DNA of 37,868 bases from an uncultured Umboniibacter sp. GTDB taxonomy: Bacteria > Pseudomonadota > Gammaproteobacteria > Pseudomonadales > DSM-25080. Positions 9,329 through 17,572 of this stretch are shown one piece after another. The stretch's first letter is position 1. The number at the start of each line of letters is the position of its first letter. Position numbers and translations under genes: made by a program. The notes beneath the pieces were generated by a model that worked only from the letters and a program-made list of their open reading frames with translations, ran no database searches and was not told the origin of the DNA. The stretch is from contig NZ_CANMGY010000015.1 of the NCBI RefSeq assembly GCF_947497555.1, positions 1 to 37,868 of the forward strand, read 5' to 3'.

Positions 9329-10206
9329 TTCATAAAGCCTTCTTCATTTACTACATCTACTAGGTACTGCCCATAGCTCGTTTTCATAAACGGCTTAGCA
9401 CGCTCCAGCACTTCTTCCTTAGTCATCCAGCCATTTTCAAAGGCAATTTCCTCAAGGCACGCCACCTTGGATGATTGTCTGTGTTCAATGGTCTGAACAA
9501 ACTGGCCCGCTTCAAGCAGGCTGTCAAAGGTGCCGGTATCCAACCAAGCATGTCCGCGACCCAGCAAACTGACGTTTAGCTCGCCCATATCAAGGTAACG
9601 CTGGTTAATGGTAGTAATTTCCAGCTCACCGCGATGCGATGGTTCAATGGTTTTGGCAATCTCCACCACTCTATTATCGTAAAAGTAGAGTCCTGTTACG
9701 GCGTACTTAGATTTAGGCTTTTCGGGCTTTTCCTCAATGGAAATAGCTCGCCCTTCGCTATCAAACTCCACTACGCCAAAGCGCTCAGGATCACGTACCT
9801 TATAGCCGAATACCGTTGCGCCAGCACTCCGCTGTGCTGCAATCTTCAATTCCGCGGTAAAGCCATGTCCGTAGAAGATATTGTCACCGAGCACCAGGCA
9901 AACGGAGTCATCACCTATAAACTCCTCACCAATGAGGAAAGCTTCAGCTAGGCCATTCGGCTGTTCTTGCACCGCGTATTCGATATTGATGCCAAAGCGT
10001 TGACCACTACCCAGCAGTCGCTTAAAGCCAGCCTGATCCTCAGGTGTAGTGATCATCAAGATATCTTTGATGCCTGCTAGCATCAGGGTCGATATGGGGT
10101 AATACACCATTGGCTTGTCATAAACAGCCATTAACTGCTTGGAGGTTCCCATGGTGATAGGGTGCAACCGAGATCCCGCACCGCCCGCTAAGACTATTCC
10201 TTTCAT
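9325..10206 (-). CDS. rmlA: Glucose-1-phosphate thymidylyltransferase RmlA
   Basis: Makes dTDP-glucose from dTTP and glucose-1-phosphate, the entry step to dTDP-L-rhamnose. The 293-residue protein begins [18 protein letters not shown], with the nucleotidyltransferase GxGxRL loop and the following SKQL lysine. Further in are [34 protein letters not shown] and the late [15 protein letters not shown]. The frame runs upstream to 10305, but the ATG at 10206 gives the family-typical N-terminus and overlaps the rmlB stop as ATGA. The upstream extension lies inside rmlB and is discarded. Confidence 0.97.
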   Translation of the reverse strand: MKGIVLAGGAGSRLHPITMGTSKQLMAVYDKPMVYYPISTLMLAGIKDILMITTPEDQAGFKRLLGSGQRFGINIEYAVQEQPNGLAEAFLIGEEFIGDDSVCLVLGDNIFYGHGFTAELKIAAQRSAGATVFGYKVRDPERFGVVEFDSEGRAISIEEKPEKPKSKYAVTGLYFYDNRVVEIAKTIEPSHRGELEITTINQRYLDMGELNVSLLGRGHAWLDTGTFDSLLEAGQFVQTIEHRQSSKVACLEEIAFENGWMTKEEVLERAKPFMKTSYGQYLVDVVNEEGFMK

Positions 10207-11294
10207 GCTTCGCCTCCTTGCGAATCTTGTGAGCCACCTAGGCGCTCGCGTTGATAACTGCCGTCTTGAACATTTTGGCACCAACCTTGGTTGGCTAAGT
10301 ACCACTCAACGGTTTTGCGAATGCCGGACTCAAATGTTTCCTGCGGCTGCCAGTTCAATTCATTACTCATCTTGGTTGCATCAATCGCATAGCGCTGGTC
10401 ATGCCCAGGCCTATCGGTTACAAAGGTAATGAGGTCTTCGAATTTTTCAATTGAGTTCGGCTTATAGCCTACCAATTCATCAAGCAATGAACAGATCTTT
10501 TTCACTACGTCAATATTCTGCTTTTCGTTGTGACCGCCAATGTTATAGGTTTCGCCTAAGACGCCTTCGGTTGCGACTTTCACCAACGCGCGCGCATGAT
10601 CTTCCACATACAACCAATCGCGAACCTGGTCACCCTTACCGTAAATCGGCAATGGCTTACCCTCAAGCGCATTCAAAATCACTAGCGGAATAAGCTTCTC
10701 GGGAAAGTGATACGGCCCGTAGTTATTGGAGCAGTTGGTGATCACTACCGGCAGACCAAAGGTACGGTACCAGGCTCGAACCATATGATCTGAGGCAGCC
10801 TTACTCGCCGAGTAAGGTGAACTTGGTGCGTAGGGCGTCGTTTCCGTGAACAGATCTTCAGGGCCTTCTAAGTCCCCATACACTTCATCCGTAGAAATAT
10901 GATGAAAACGGAATACTTCCTGAGCATCTTCGCTCAGCGATGCGTAGTAGGCTCTGGCCGCTTCTAACAAAACGGTGGTGCCCATTACGTTGGTATTCAC
11001 AAATTCCAGTGGCCCATCAATAGAGCGGTCAACGTGGGATTCGGCTGCGAGGTGCATCACGTGCGTGGGTTTGAACTCGCCAAAGGCCTGCTTCATAGCC
11101 TCCGCATCACAAATGTCGGCCTGAATGAATGTGTAGCGAGGGTTGGCACTCACCTCCAGAAGGGACTCTAAGTTGCCAGCATAGGTGAGCTTGTCAATAT
11201 TAAGTACTTCATGATCTGTTTCGTTGGTTAAATACCGAATGACCGCTGAACCAATAAAACCCGCTCCACCCGTAACAAGAATTCTATACCGCAT
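10203..11294 (-). CDS. rmlB: dTDP-glucose 4,6-dehydratase RmlB
   Basis: Converts dTDP-glucose to dTDP-4-keto-6-deoxyglucose with bound NAD+. The 363-residue extended SDR starts [16 protein letters not shown] with the Rossmann GxxGxxG. It has TDEVYGDL at 135-142, supplying the catalytic Asp-Glu pair, and YSASK at 161-165. The later [17 protein letters not shown] and [15 protein letters not shown] segments are typical of the family. The open frame extends 44 codons further upstream, but the ATG at 11294 gives the canonical start. It is the first gene of rmlBACD, followed by the GT2-GT4 gene. A TATAAT lies about 130 nt upstream on the same strand. Such clusters commonly sit at the edge of a polysaccharide module. 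Confidence 0.97.
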   Translation of the reverse strand: MRYRILVTGGAGFIGSAVIRYLTNETDHEVLNIDKLTYAGNLESLLEVSANPRYTFIQADICDAEAMKQAFGEFKPTHVMHLAAESHVDRSIDGPLEFVNTNVMGTTVLLEAARAYYASLSEDAQEVFRFHHISTDEVYGDLEGPEDLFTETTPYAPSSPYSASKAASDHMVRAWYRTFGLPVVITNCSNNYGPYHFPEKLIPLVILNALEGKPLPIYGKGDQVRDWLYVEDHARALVKVATEGVLGETYNIGGHNEKQNIDVVKKICSLLDELVGYKPNSIEKFEDLITFVTDRPGHDQRYAIDATKMSNELNWQPQETFESGIRKTVEWYLANQGWCQNVQDGSYQRERLGGSQDSQGGEA

Positions 11295-11425
11295 TACCAA
11301 AACTCGATTCTCATAAATAACACAGTTTAACCGAGTGGACCATATACTTCGAGCGCTAAATTGACGACACCCTAGAATGCCGAAAGCGCACTGGAATATG
11401 CAAACATCGTGTAGAACTTCAAGCA

Positions 11426-11431
11426 ATTATA
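11426..11431 (-). promoter_or_regulatory. Possible -10 box for the rml operon
   Basis: A perfect TATAAT reads on the minus strand about 130 nt upstream of the rmlB ATG. No good TTGACA-like hexamer sits 16-18 nt further upstream and there is no extended -10, so this is a weak candidate that would give a leader of roughly 125 nt. Confidence 0.25.
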
Positions 11432-11812
11432 ACGCCAGAGCCTAAGGATAAAGCTATACATCGACGTTGCATTCCAAGCAAATATAGATGGGGTAGAGCG
11501 TTCCGAGGCTAGGCACGCTCTAAGTGCTAGAAATACTGACTCTCGACAACCTGTCATTCCTCAGAAAAGAGTCCGCTGCATGCACCTAACTTCGACTAGA
11601 ATGAAGATCTCGAAAGGTAATTAGTCTATAAATATACATAGCCACTAAGTAACCTGTATAGTCTTCTGCGAATCACGCCACCAGCTAAATTTCGAGAACC
11701 AGAAATCAAGCTATTAACAAACTCAGAATTGTATGATCTTCCCCGTTTTTACTCGCGAGCGTTGACCTTATTGATCTTTAATGTTGTTGTGGCACGATAT
11801 CGCCGACATTAA

Positions 11813-11818
11813 TATAAT
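11813..11818 (+). promoter_or_regulatory. Possible -10 box for the plus-strand sulfotransferase pair
   Basis: A perfect TATAAT lies 58 nt upstream of the ATG at 11877. The best -35 at a 17-nt spacer is a poor match (TGGCAC), so activation by another factor or a different promoter remains possible. The gene has its own strong SD (AGGGGA). Confidence 0.35.
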
Positions 11819-11876
11819 GGTTCGCTAGCGTGGCACTTAAGTCTGGCTAGTAGCGTCTAATTTCAGGGGAACAATA

Positions 11877-12734
11877 ATGAAACTCCAAAATATTTTTTAT
11901 GCAAGACATCGAGATCTTATTTTTTTATCGAACCCCAAATGTGGCTGTACAACAATCAAAAATTCGCTATCCATTAGCGATATCCCCGAGGGTGAAGACA
12001 TCCACAGCTCAGCAAACGCCGCGGGGCTAACTTTCCCCCCGCATCTCGATGTGCCAATTTTCGCCGTCACACGCAACCCTTATAGTCGGATTCTCTCCTG
12101 CTTTTTGGATAAATTCAATTTTCAAGGAGACGCGGGAGGTGAAAGAAAAAAACGATACTTCAACCAACTTGGATTTGATGCGCCTCAGAAGATTTCTTTT
12201 CTTACGTTTCTCCAACGAGTTAGAGAACTACCCACTCTAGAGACAGCCAACGCTCATTACCGACCGCAAGTCTTCAATCTTTATAAGGATGATATTCAGC
12301 CTCAATTTATTGGGCGCTTAGAGGAGATGGGAGAAGTCGCAAGCTTTTTATCCAAGCATCGGGTTGAGCTAAAAACTCGTCGCCATCACGCAACCGGCTC
12401 ATCGGAAACCTATAAAGATCTTATCAGCAAGGAAGAGGCGAGCATCATTCAAGACATCTACCAAGATGATTTCGATACCTTTGGCTACTCCACCGATTTA
12501 CTTAGTGACTTCGTACCACCTGCTTCTTATCGAACTCAACGAGTATCAGAGAGGTTACAAATAGTCGTAAAAGCGAAGGGAATGGGCCTTTGGGCCAAAG
12601 ATTTGAAACTGATAAGCGAGAATCGGGAAGCTAAAAATCCAATCCAAGCGAAACATTTCCAAGCCGCTGCAGCGCTCCTTAGGAAACAAGTGGCCCTAAA
12701 AAAGTCTCCTGCTAAAGGATCCCTCAAAGTGTAA
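11877..12734 (+). CDS. Sulfotransferase-family protein (Sulfotransfer_2-like)
   Basis: Predicted carbohydrate sulfotransferase of 285 residues. The phosphosulfate loop is FLSNPKCGCTTIKNSL (16-31). The 3'-phosphate motif is VTRNPYSRILSCFLDKF (64-80). This Lys-Cys-Gly-Cys-Thr-Thr version is typical of the family 2 sulfotransferases found beside capsule glycosyltransferases. The basic C-terminal tail (KKSPAKGSLKV) could contact membrane or polymer. The start ATG has AGGGGA 7 nt upstream. It is the first gene of a two-gene plus-strand unit between two minus-strand blocks, so it is probably transcribed separately from the rml operon. Donor PAPS is inferred from the fold; the acceptor is unknown. 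Confidence 0.82.
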   Translation: MKLQNIFYARHRDLIFLSNPKCGCTTIKNSLSISDIPEGEDIHSSANAAGLTFPPHLDVPIFAVTRNPYSRILSCFLDKFNFQGDAGGERKKRYFNQLGFDAPQKISFLTFLQRVRELPTLETANAHYRPQVFNLYKDDIQPQFIGRLEEMGEVASFLSKHRVELKTRRHHATGSSETYKDLISKEEASIIQDIYQDDFDTFGYSTDLLSDFVPPASYRTQRVSERLQIVVKAKGMGLWAKDLKLISENREAKNPIQAKHFQAAAALLRKQVALKKSPAKGSLKV

Positions 12735-12827
12735 AATACTTACACGATTAGTAGTCATCAAAATTGCGATAAAGTCACACCATTCTAATGAACGAAGTTT
12801 CCTAGAGATAGCTCAAATAGGTAAATA

Positions 12828-13736
12828 ATGAGAAAGCTAATACTACATATTGGGAGCGGAAAGACAGGCTCTTCTTCTATTCAAAGGTTTTACTCTAAAC
12901 AGAAGACTTCTGATTTTTCCTTTTTATATGATATGAACGGCCGACAAGCTATCAAGGACATTGAAGCCTTTAAGAGTCGGCTTATTCGCCAAAATACAAA
13001 CTTGTTAATCTATTCTAACGAATGGCTATACGCCATCGATCAGTCGGATATTCGGGCTATATTCCAAAGCCTTAAAGGCGAGTTTGACATTGAGGTATAT
13101 ATCTATCTTCGTCGACAGGAAGAATTTGCAATCTCTGCCTATCAACAGCGTATTAGAGGAAAGGTAGTCAGCGGCGTAAATAGATCAACTTTTGGTCCAA
13201 TTTCACTTCCCGAAAGCCTCCCGAAGGAGCGACTAAATTACTACTCAATAGTCTGCAAATGGGCTGAAGTTTTTGGCAGAGAAAAAATTAAAATCAATGT
13301 GTACGATCGAGACCTCTTTGATGATGGTTGCGTTGTTAAAGACTTCGGTCGAAAAATTGGCATTGTACGCAATATTGGTAATACTACAGAAAAAAATAAG
13401 ACCCCTGGGATGATTACAACGAAGATCGGACATTTATGCAATGAGGTAGGCGTCCCCAAAGACCTAAGGAAAGAGATTGTATTTGGAGCACCAGAATCGC
13501 CATCGGGACTACCTTCTAAAGCAGATGCCCACGCTTTCTACGCTGAATTTGAGATGAGCAACAAACAGTTAATGGATGAGTTCAATGTCGACTCGCCTTA
13601 TAGCGGGCTGTTTCATGATCGCTGGGATCGCTACCCGGACTCAAGAACAGATTTGTGGACGGAGGAATCCGCTAATAAGGCGATTGAGCACCTTCTAAAA
13701 ATCATCATAAAGCAGTCATCAAACACACACGAATAG
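12828..13736 (+). CDS. Sulfotransferase-like P-loop protein (HIGxxKTG type)
   Basis: A 302-residue protein beginning MRKLILHIGSGKTGSSSIQRFY, where the loop at 7-21 matches the phosphosulfate-binding P-loop of sulfotransferase-like proteins. VYIYLRRQEEFAISAYQQRI (90-109) is the likely 3'-phosphate segment. The same pattern is seen in the minus-strand gene at 16063-17271 (HIGTEKTGTTSIQNF), so the two are probably paralogues. The start has AGG 8 nt upstream. It follows the preceding sulfotransferase after 93 nt and converges on the next gene with only 12 nt between stops. The fold is fairly secure. Whether it sulfates sugars is not shown. Confidence 0.7.
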   Translation: MRKLILHIGSGKTGSSSIQRFYSKQKTSDFSFLYDMNGRQAIKDIEAFKSRLIRQNTNLLIYSNEWLYAIDQSDIRAIFQSLKGEFDIEVYIYLRRQEEFAISAYQQRIRGKVVSGVNRSTFGPISLPESLPKERLNYYSIVCKWAEVFGREKIKINVYDRDLFDDGCVVKDFGRKIGIVRNIGNTTEKNKTPGMITTKIGHLCNEVGVPKDLRKEIVFGAPESPSGLPSKADAHAFYAEFEMSNKQLMDEFNVDSPYSGLFHDRWDRYPDSRTDLWTEESANKAIEHLLKIIIKQSSNTHE

Positions 13737-13748
13737 CAAGCTCTAGCG

Positions 13749-14501
13749 TTACTCAAGCTCCAACGTCCCCAGCAGCTTAGCTTGCCTAATGAATTCCTGA
13801 TAATTTGGGAATTCATCGTAGTATTTTTTTGTTCCTTGTCCAGCAGGTTGTAGCCCTGCTAACAGTTCTGCTGGTATGAGAGTATCTGTTGAAATTAGCG
13901 AGTCGAAAACCTTCCTTAGTAATGTTGTTTTGTCTTCATCGCTCTCATACAGGTTTTCGAAACTTACTGCTTCCACCCCAACATTCAGCCCTTTTAGCTC
14001 TTCATGTATTCTACGAATTGAATTTCTACAACTGCGTTCGTGGTCCAGCAGTTTATTGATAGCGATGTCTGTATCAAAGATTTTTGAATCTATGTCGATT
14101 TTCTTTGCCTGGAGAGGCCCCCAAATTCCCGTTGTTTGAGCTAGAAACAAACTGAGCAGCCTTGACTCAGGATTTTCACGGTATAAAAAGAGATGATTGT
14201 AACCTAGCTCAGAGCTCACCCGAGCTAGTTCAATATTAAAATCGATAGGCATTAGCTCGAGACAATGCTTCATTAACGGTTTATCGATTAGGACTTCCTT
14301 TAACTGATTCCTTAGCGAAACAACACAATTAGTCGCTTTAAAGTCACGAAGAATATGCCCGTATCGACGGTCAAGATTGAAAGCCTCGTGCTCAGTGGCC
14401 ATGAATGTCGACGATCTAAAAAGGTGCGTAGCTAAATTTGTCCCGCCCGTTCTGCGAAACGTCCAGATGATAAAGGGGGCCTCTGACTTACCTTGATTCA
14501 T
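13749..14501 (-). CDS. Sulfotransferase-like P-loop protein
   Basis: A 250-residue protein with FRRTGGTNLATHLF (about 15-28) as the phosphate-binding loop and LFLYRENPESRLLSLFLAQ as the probable 3'-phosphate segment. The arrangement resembles Stf0-type and other bacterial sulfotransferases. The sequence is divergent and the usual Lys of the P-loop is replaced by Arg, so catalytic function is less certain than for its neighbours. The frame opens with GTG at 14510; the ATG at 14501 is slightly preferred, although neither start has a strong SD. It lies 59 nt downstream of the TPR sulfotransferase on the same strand and converges with the plus-strand pair. Confidence 0.65.
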   Translation of the reverse strand: MNQGKSEAPFIIWTFRRTGGTNLATHLFRSSTFMATEHEAFNLDRRYGHILRDFKATNCVVSLRNQLKEVLIDKPLMKHCLELMPIDFNIELARVSSELGYNHLFLYRENPESRLLSLFLAQTTGIWGPLQAKKIDIDSKIFDTDIAINKLLDHERSCRNSIRRIHEELKGLNVGVEAVSFENLYESDEDKTTLLRKVFDSLISTDTLIPAELLAGLQPAGQGTKKYYDEFPNYQEFIRQAKLLGTLELE

Positions 14502-14560
14502 ATATCTCACAGAGCTCTAATCACGATTACTATCGTTTCTAAAACAAATCGAACATCAAT

Positions 14561-16003
14561 CTACTCGCTAGCGAAGTAGGCTTGAAGATCACCTAACATT
14601 TTATCGGAGGGTTTTTGATAATGCCCTTTATTCGAATGTGGTAATTTGCCAATATTGTTGGTATTCAGGCCTAAAAAATCTAGCACACTTCGTAATTGAG
14701 ATGAGTCACTAAACAATGATTCAGAATCGATCACCATGACACGCGCTTCACCGAACCGACTAACAGCTTCTTTAATGTAATGCGAGAAATTACATTTCTG
14801 GAGAAAAGCCGAGCTCGATCCCAGTGCAATTTCTCTCGCCATAAACGATTCAATATCCAGATTTTGACCATGCATTTTTTTGACGTGATAATAACTCGAT
14901 ACCGCCCTTTGAACAGGATCCCGGGTCATTATGATAAACTTCGTTCGGCTTGTGTCAGCAACTATGCGATCAAGTGCACTGCTTGAGTAGATATAGCCAG
15001 GCGACGCTTCTCCAGTTTTTAGTCTAACGCCATCAGCGGTACATATATGCGGAAAGCTAGATCGATACCACTCGCTACCACGGCTGTAGTACTTACTAAA
15101 ATAGCCCATTTCTTTAGTGATAGGGCGGACCACATCGGGGCGTGACATCAAAAAACTGAACAAACTCGTCGTACCGCATTTGGGCATCCCCAAAATGATA
15201 AAGTCAGGTTCGTCAATTAATTCGCTTCGAGAGACACCATTAATCTTAGCTGCGATTTTATCCGCACTCCCCTGAACTAATTGACGGGTTCGAGACTCTC
15301 CCTCGCCCAGTAACTCACCGCCAAATGCCAGCTCAATTAACACGGTCTGCAAAAGCTCAGCTTCATTACTATTGCTTTTAGGGCTTACATCTTTCAGAGC
15401 CAGATAAAGCTTTGCACATTGAGCAGGATTAAGATGATTAGGTAAGAATTTGAGAATCCAGTAGGCTGCTGGATAATTCGCATTATTTTTGAGTGATTCA
15501 ACAGCAAGTTTACCTGCCTTAAAAAACATCTTCTTAGAGCGATATGCCATGGCCTGGATAGTGAAAAATACACAGCGAAAATTCTGATTTACAATATCAG
15601 CTGCGCTCACGCAGGCTTCTATCGCAGCGTCATAGTCTTCTAGAGCAAGCAATGAACTGGAGTAAAAATAGGCGAATCTTGGTTCATGCAAGAGCCCATC
15701 TTCATTTGATTCGCGCGCCAAGCTAATAACATCACGATAGCGATTTGCCTCGAAGTAAACCTCAGCCATGAACCCTAAGAGGCGATTCTTTTCAATGCTA
15801 GAGTATGCTGTTGCTGAAATGGTTTCGACACTATTCTCGGGGCTATCTACACAAAGGGTGTCATCGAACTCATTTAGAAGATGGAGTTCTGCAGGCGCTT
15901 TTTTAGTCCGGGCTTTAAGCTCAAATAATTCAAAATTCGTCGTATTCAAACTTGGATCTCGACTCTGAGCTAGGGAGTGATGCGTAAAACAAAGAGGGTA
16001 CAT
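14561..16003 (-). CDS. Sulfotransferase with N-terminal TPR-like region
   Basis: A 480-residue protein. Residues about 65-205 form helical repeats of TPR type, such as LLGFMAEVYFEANRYRDVIS and AYFYSSSLLALEDYDAAIEA. Residues about 265-480 form a sulfotransferase domain with a textbook phosphosulfate loop, ILGMPKCGTTSLFSFL (270-285). It also has a KEMGYFSKYY segment, as in heparan-sulfate N- or 3-O-sulfotransferases, and the 3'-phosphate motif IIMTRDPVQRAVSSYYH (357-373). This is the most canonical sulfotransferase in the window. The start ATG at 16003 has AAAGG 7-8 nt upstream. It follows the KTGTT-type gene after 59 nt on the same strand, consistent with one transcript. The acceptor is unknown. 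Confidence 0.85.
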   Translation of the reverse strand: MYPLCFTHHSLAQSRDPSLNTTNFELFELKARTKKAPAELHLLNEFDDTLCVDSPENSVETISATAYSSIEKNRLLGFMAEVYFEANRYRDVISLARESNEDGLLHEPRFAYFYSSSLLALEDYDAAIEACVSAADIVNQNFRCVFFTIQAMAYRSKKMFFKAGKLAVESLKNNANYPAAYWILKFLPNHLNPAQCAKLYLALKDVSPKSNSNEAELLQTVLIELAFGGELLGEGESRTRQLVQGSADKIAAKINGVSRSELIDEPDFIILGMPKCGTTSLFSFLMSRPDVVRPITKEMGYFSKYYSRGSEWYRSSFPHICTADGVRLKTGEASPGYIYSSSALDRIVADTSRTKFIIMTRDPVQRAVSSYYHVKKMHGQNLDIESFMAREIALGSSSAFLQKCNFSHYIKEAVSRFGEARVMVIDSESLFSDSSQLRSVLDFLGLNTNNIGKLPHSNKGHYQKPSDKMLGDLQAYFASE

Positions 16004-16062
16004 TTTTGGACCTTTAATGCTAGTAAAATAGGCAAGTGTAAACTTTGATGAGATAATTTATC

Positions 16063-17271
16063 TTATTTCTCTTGTTCAAGCACACTTCTGTAGTGAATCA
16101 ATTTTTCAAGGATGATGGTGCCATGCGGCCTGGACTTATGGGCGATTGCCATTAATTTCTCAGATAATGGCAATCTGTCTTGCTCAATTTCGATTGCGAT
16201 ATCGCGAATTACATTAATTTCTTCAGGCTCCAATGTCACTGTTGTGCTTTCAACTAAAATATCTAGCAGCATAGTAAAAGTTAACGCTAAATATCCGCTT
16301 TCCGAATGAACGCCAGAGTCAATCTCAACCCTCTGCTCAAAGCAATCTTCACGACCATCCCAAAAATTATCACTGACCCATCTGTTTGACGATCCGAAGG
16401 CCTCACTGATCCTATCTCGCTGCTCGACACACAACCGCTCTCCATTGCCACTAAAATTTTCGATGAGATACGTCATAATTTGCCGATGCAATGGGTTAAT
16501 ACCGCCGCCGTCTTTATACCTAGGGATACGCGCATTCAGAATTCTGCCCAGATGCTGCCCAAGAACGGATAGAGATTCATTCTCTTTGGGGACTGAGAAA
16601 TTTAGTTCTTTGGAAAACTCGCTCGAAAACACACCAGCAAAGTCCTGCAGCAGGTCCTGCGCACGAAAGCGACTCGTAGAAAACTCCCTAATATTGAGGG
16701 AATTCTTATGAAAAATATTAGCCCACGGCTCAAGCAGTAACCGGTAATTATAATACGAATTACCTACCATTTGATTAACGTCAATTTCTCCGAAGTTATT
16801 CGCAGATCCAGATTTTATGATTGTCGAGTACGTCGATTCATAGAGCGTTGCCTGCTCACGCACGTAGCAGACAATCGATACGTTATCGAACAACTCGTCG
16901 CACAGCGCCTTTAGGTTGGTTAATTCGGAATAGCGTGATATACGTGATTGGAAGTGTTCGCTGCTAATGATAACCGTATGAGTATTTTCATCAACCGCAC
17001 TAAGCTCAGTTTTAAGGGCGCTTATTACACTGAAAGAGAATTCGCGCCGCTTTTCAAGCGTGCTAATACTATGCTCATCGAAGAAATCATCTCCCCATTT
17101 ATCGAAGTCTTGAATTGCTGCAACGAGCTTACGGTGATTACCCTTGCCAAGAGAGGATGGGATAAAGAAACCCCTTTTTAAAAAATTGGCACGGTTCAAC
17201 TCTAAGAAATTTTGAATCGACGTTGTGCCAGTTTTTTCCGTGCCAATATGCAACACTAAATTAGGCTTCAA
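16063..17271 (-). CDS. Sulfotransferase-like P-loop protein (HIGxxKTG type)
   Basis: A 402-residue protein starting KPNLVLHIGTEKTGTTSIQNFL, with the phosphate loop at 8-20 and a probable 3'-phosphate segment VSIVCYVREQATLYESTYS (131-149). The remaining 250 residues are not recognised. It looks like a longer paralogue of the plus-strand gene at 12828-13736. The start is TTG at 17271, supported by GGAG 8 nt upstream; there is no ATG near the P-loop. A heptanucleotide tandem repeat lies 45-84 nt upstream and an extended -10 promoter candidate just beyond it, so expression may vary with repeat number (inference). It is the first gene of a three-gene minus-strand run. Confidence 0.72.
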   Translation of the reverse strand: MKPNLVLHIGTEKTGTTSIQNFLELNRANFLKRGFFIPSSLGKGNHRKLVAAIQDFDKWGDDFFDEHSISTLEKRREFSFSVISALKTELSAVDENTHTVIISSEHFQSRISRYSELTNLKALCDELFDNVSIVCYVREQATLYESTYSTIIKSGSANNFGEIDVNQMVGNSYYNYRLLLEPWANIFHKNSLNIREFSTSRFRAQDLLQDFAGVFSSEFSKELNFSVPKENESLSVLGQHLGRILNARIPRYKDGGGINPLHRQIMTYLIENFSGNGERLCVEQRDRISEAFGSSNRWVSDNFWDGREDCFEQRVEIDSGVHSESGYLALTFTMLLDILVESTTVTLEPEEINVIRDIAIEIEQDRLPLSEKLMAIAHKSRPHGTIILEKLIHYRSVLEQEK

Positions 17272-17315
17272 TACGTTTACTCCAAAGCTAGTAAGGAATG
17301 GCGAGCGAAGATATG

Positions 17316-17355
17316 CTCAAGACTCAAGACTCAAGACTCAAGACTCAAGACTCAA
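17316..17355. repeat. Heptanucleotide tandem repeat, CTCAAGA x 5.7
   Basis: Five perfect copies of CTCAAGA (17316-17350) are followed by a partial CTCAA. On the minus strand this reads TCTTGAG repeats, ending 45 nt before the TTG start of the sulfotransferase-like gene at 16063-17271 and starting about 12 nt after its predicted transcription start. Perfect 7-bp repeats of this kind are prone to slipped-strand changes in copy number. The tract is not inside any supported gene. Confidence 0.9.
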
Positions 17356-17373
17356 AAATCTAGACGCCATTTC

Positions 17374-17382
17374 ATTATATCA
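17374..17382 (-). promoter_or_regulatory. Extended -10 promoter candidate upstream of the heptamer repeat
   Basis: TGATATAAT reads on the minus strand, that is, an extended -10 (TGn) joined to a perfect TATAAT. There is no good -35, which extended -10 promoters tolerate. Transcription would start near 17367 and the heptamer tract would lie within the 5' leader of the gene starting at 17271. Confidence 0.45.
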
Positions 17383-17572
17383 AATACTATTGTTGGCCCA
17401 GTTCCGGAGACAAGCACTTTCTTTGCGACTAAGTGAGATAACTCGCAAAGTCATGTACCGACTGTCTTACCGAGTTATGATAGCAATTTTCGCCAATCAC
17501 AACCACACCGTAAACTTACTCAAAAATACATTTAGACGCCCCGAGTATTGAGGCGAGACGCCATTGCTTGCG

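Larger units (their letters stand above)
11295..11876. other. 582-nt divergent intergenic region between rmlB and a sulfotransferase gene
   Basis: No convincing gene is present. The only longer frame (minus, 11372-11557, 61 codons) lacks an SD and has an unlikely composition. The region must hold promoters for rmlB (minus) and for the plus-strand sulfotransferase. TATAAT hexamers occur on the minus strand at 11426-11431 and on the plus strand at 11813-11818, both without a good -35 box. I found no JUMPstart/ops element and no clear hairpin terminator. Confidence 0.6.
17272..17572. other. 301-nt intergenic region carrying the repeat and promoter candidate
   Basis: Contains the heptamer repeat and the extended -10 described separately. 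The part from about 17385 to 17572 holds no gene I can support and no clear terminator for the 1413-residue protein that ends at 17573. Confidence 0.5.

Noticed and set aside
10207..10305. N-terminal extension of the rmlA frame
   Set aside because: It lies within rmlB, and the ATG at 10206 gives the family-typical start and the ATGA overlap.
11372..11557. 61-codon minus-strand frame upstream of rmlB
   Set aside because: It has no SD, a composition unlike its neighbours, and lies where promoters are expected.
11790..11804. TGGCACG resembling a sigma-54 -24 element upstream of the sulfotransferase at 11877
   Set aside because: The -12 GC is one base too close and TTGC is not present, so the spacing rule of sigma-54 promoters fails.
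13736..13785. Inverted repeat GCAAGCT/AGCTTGC between the convergent genes, considered as a terminator
   Set aside because: The 36-nt loop lies mostly inside the coding sequence of the minus-strand gene and there is no T-run.
17225..17551. 108-codon plus-strand frame spanning the heptamer repeat
   Set aside because: It starts inside the antisense of a sulfotransferase-like gene and encodes the simple repeat as repeated TQDSRLK; no SD or homology is evident.
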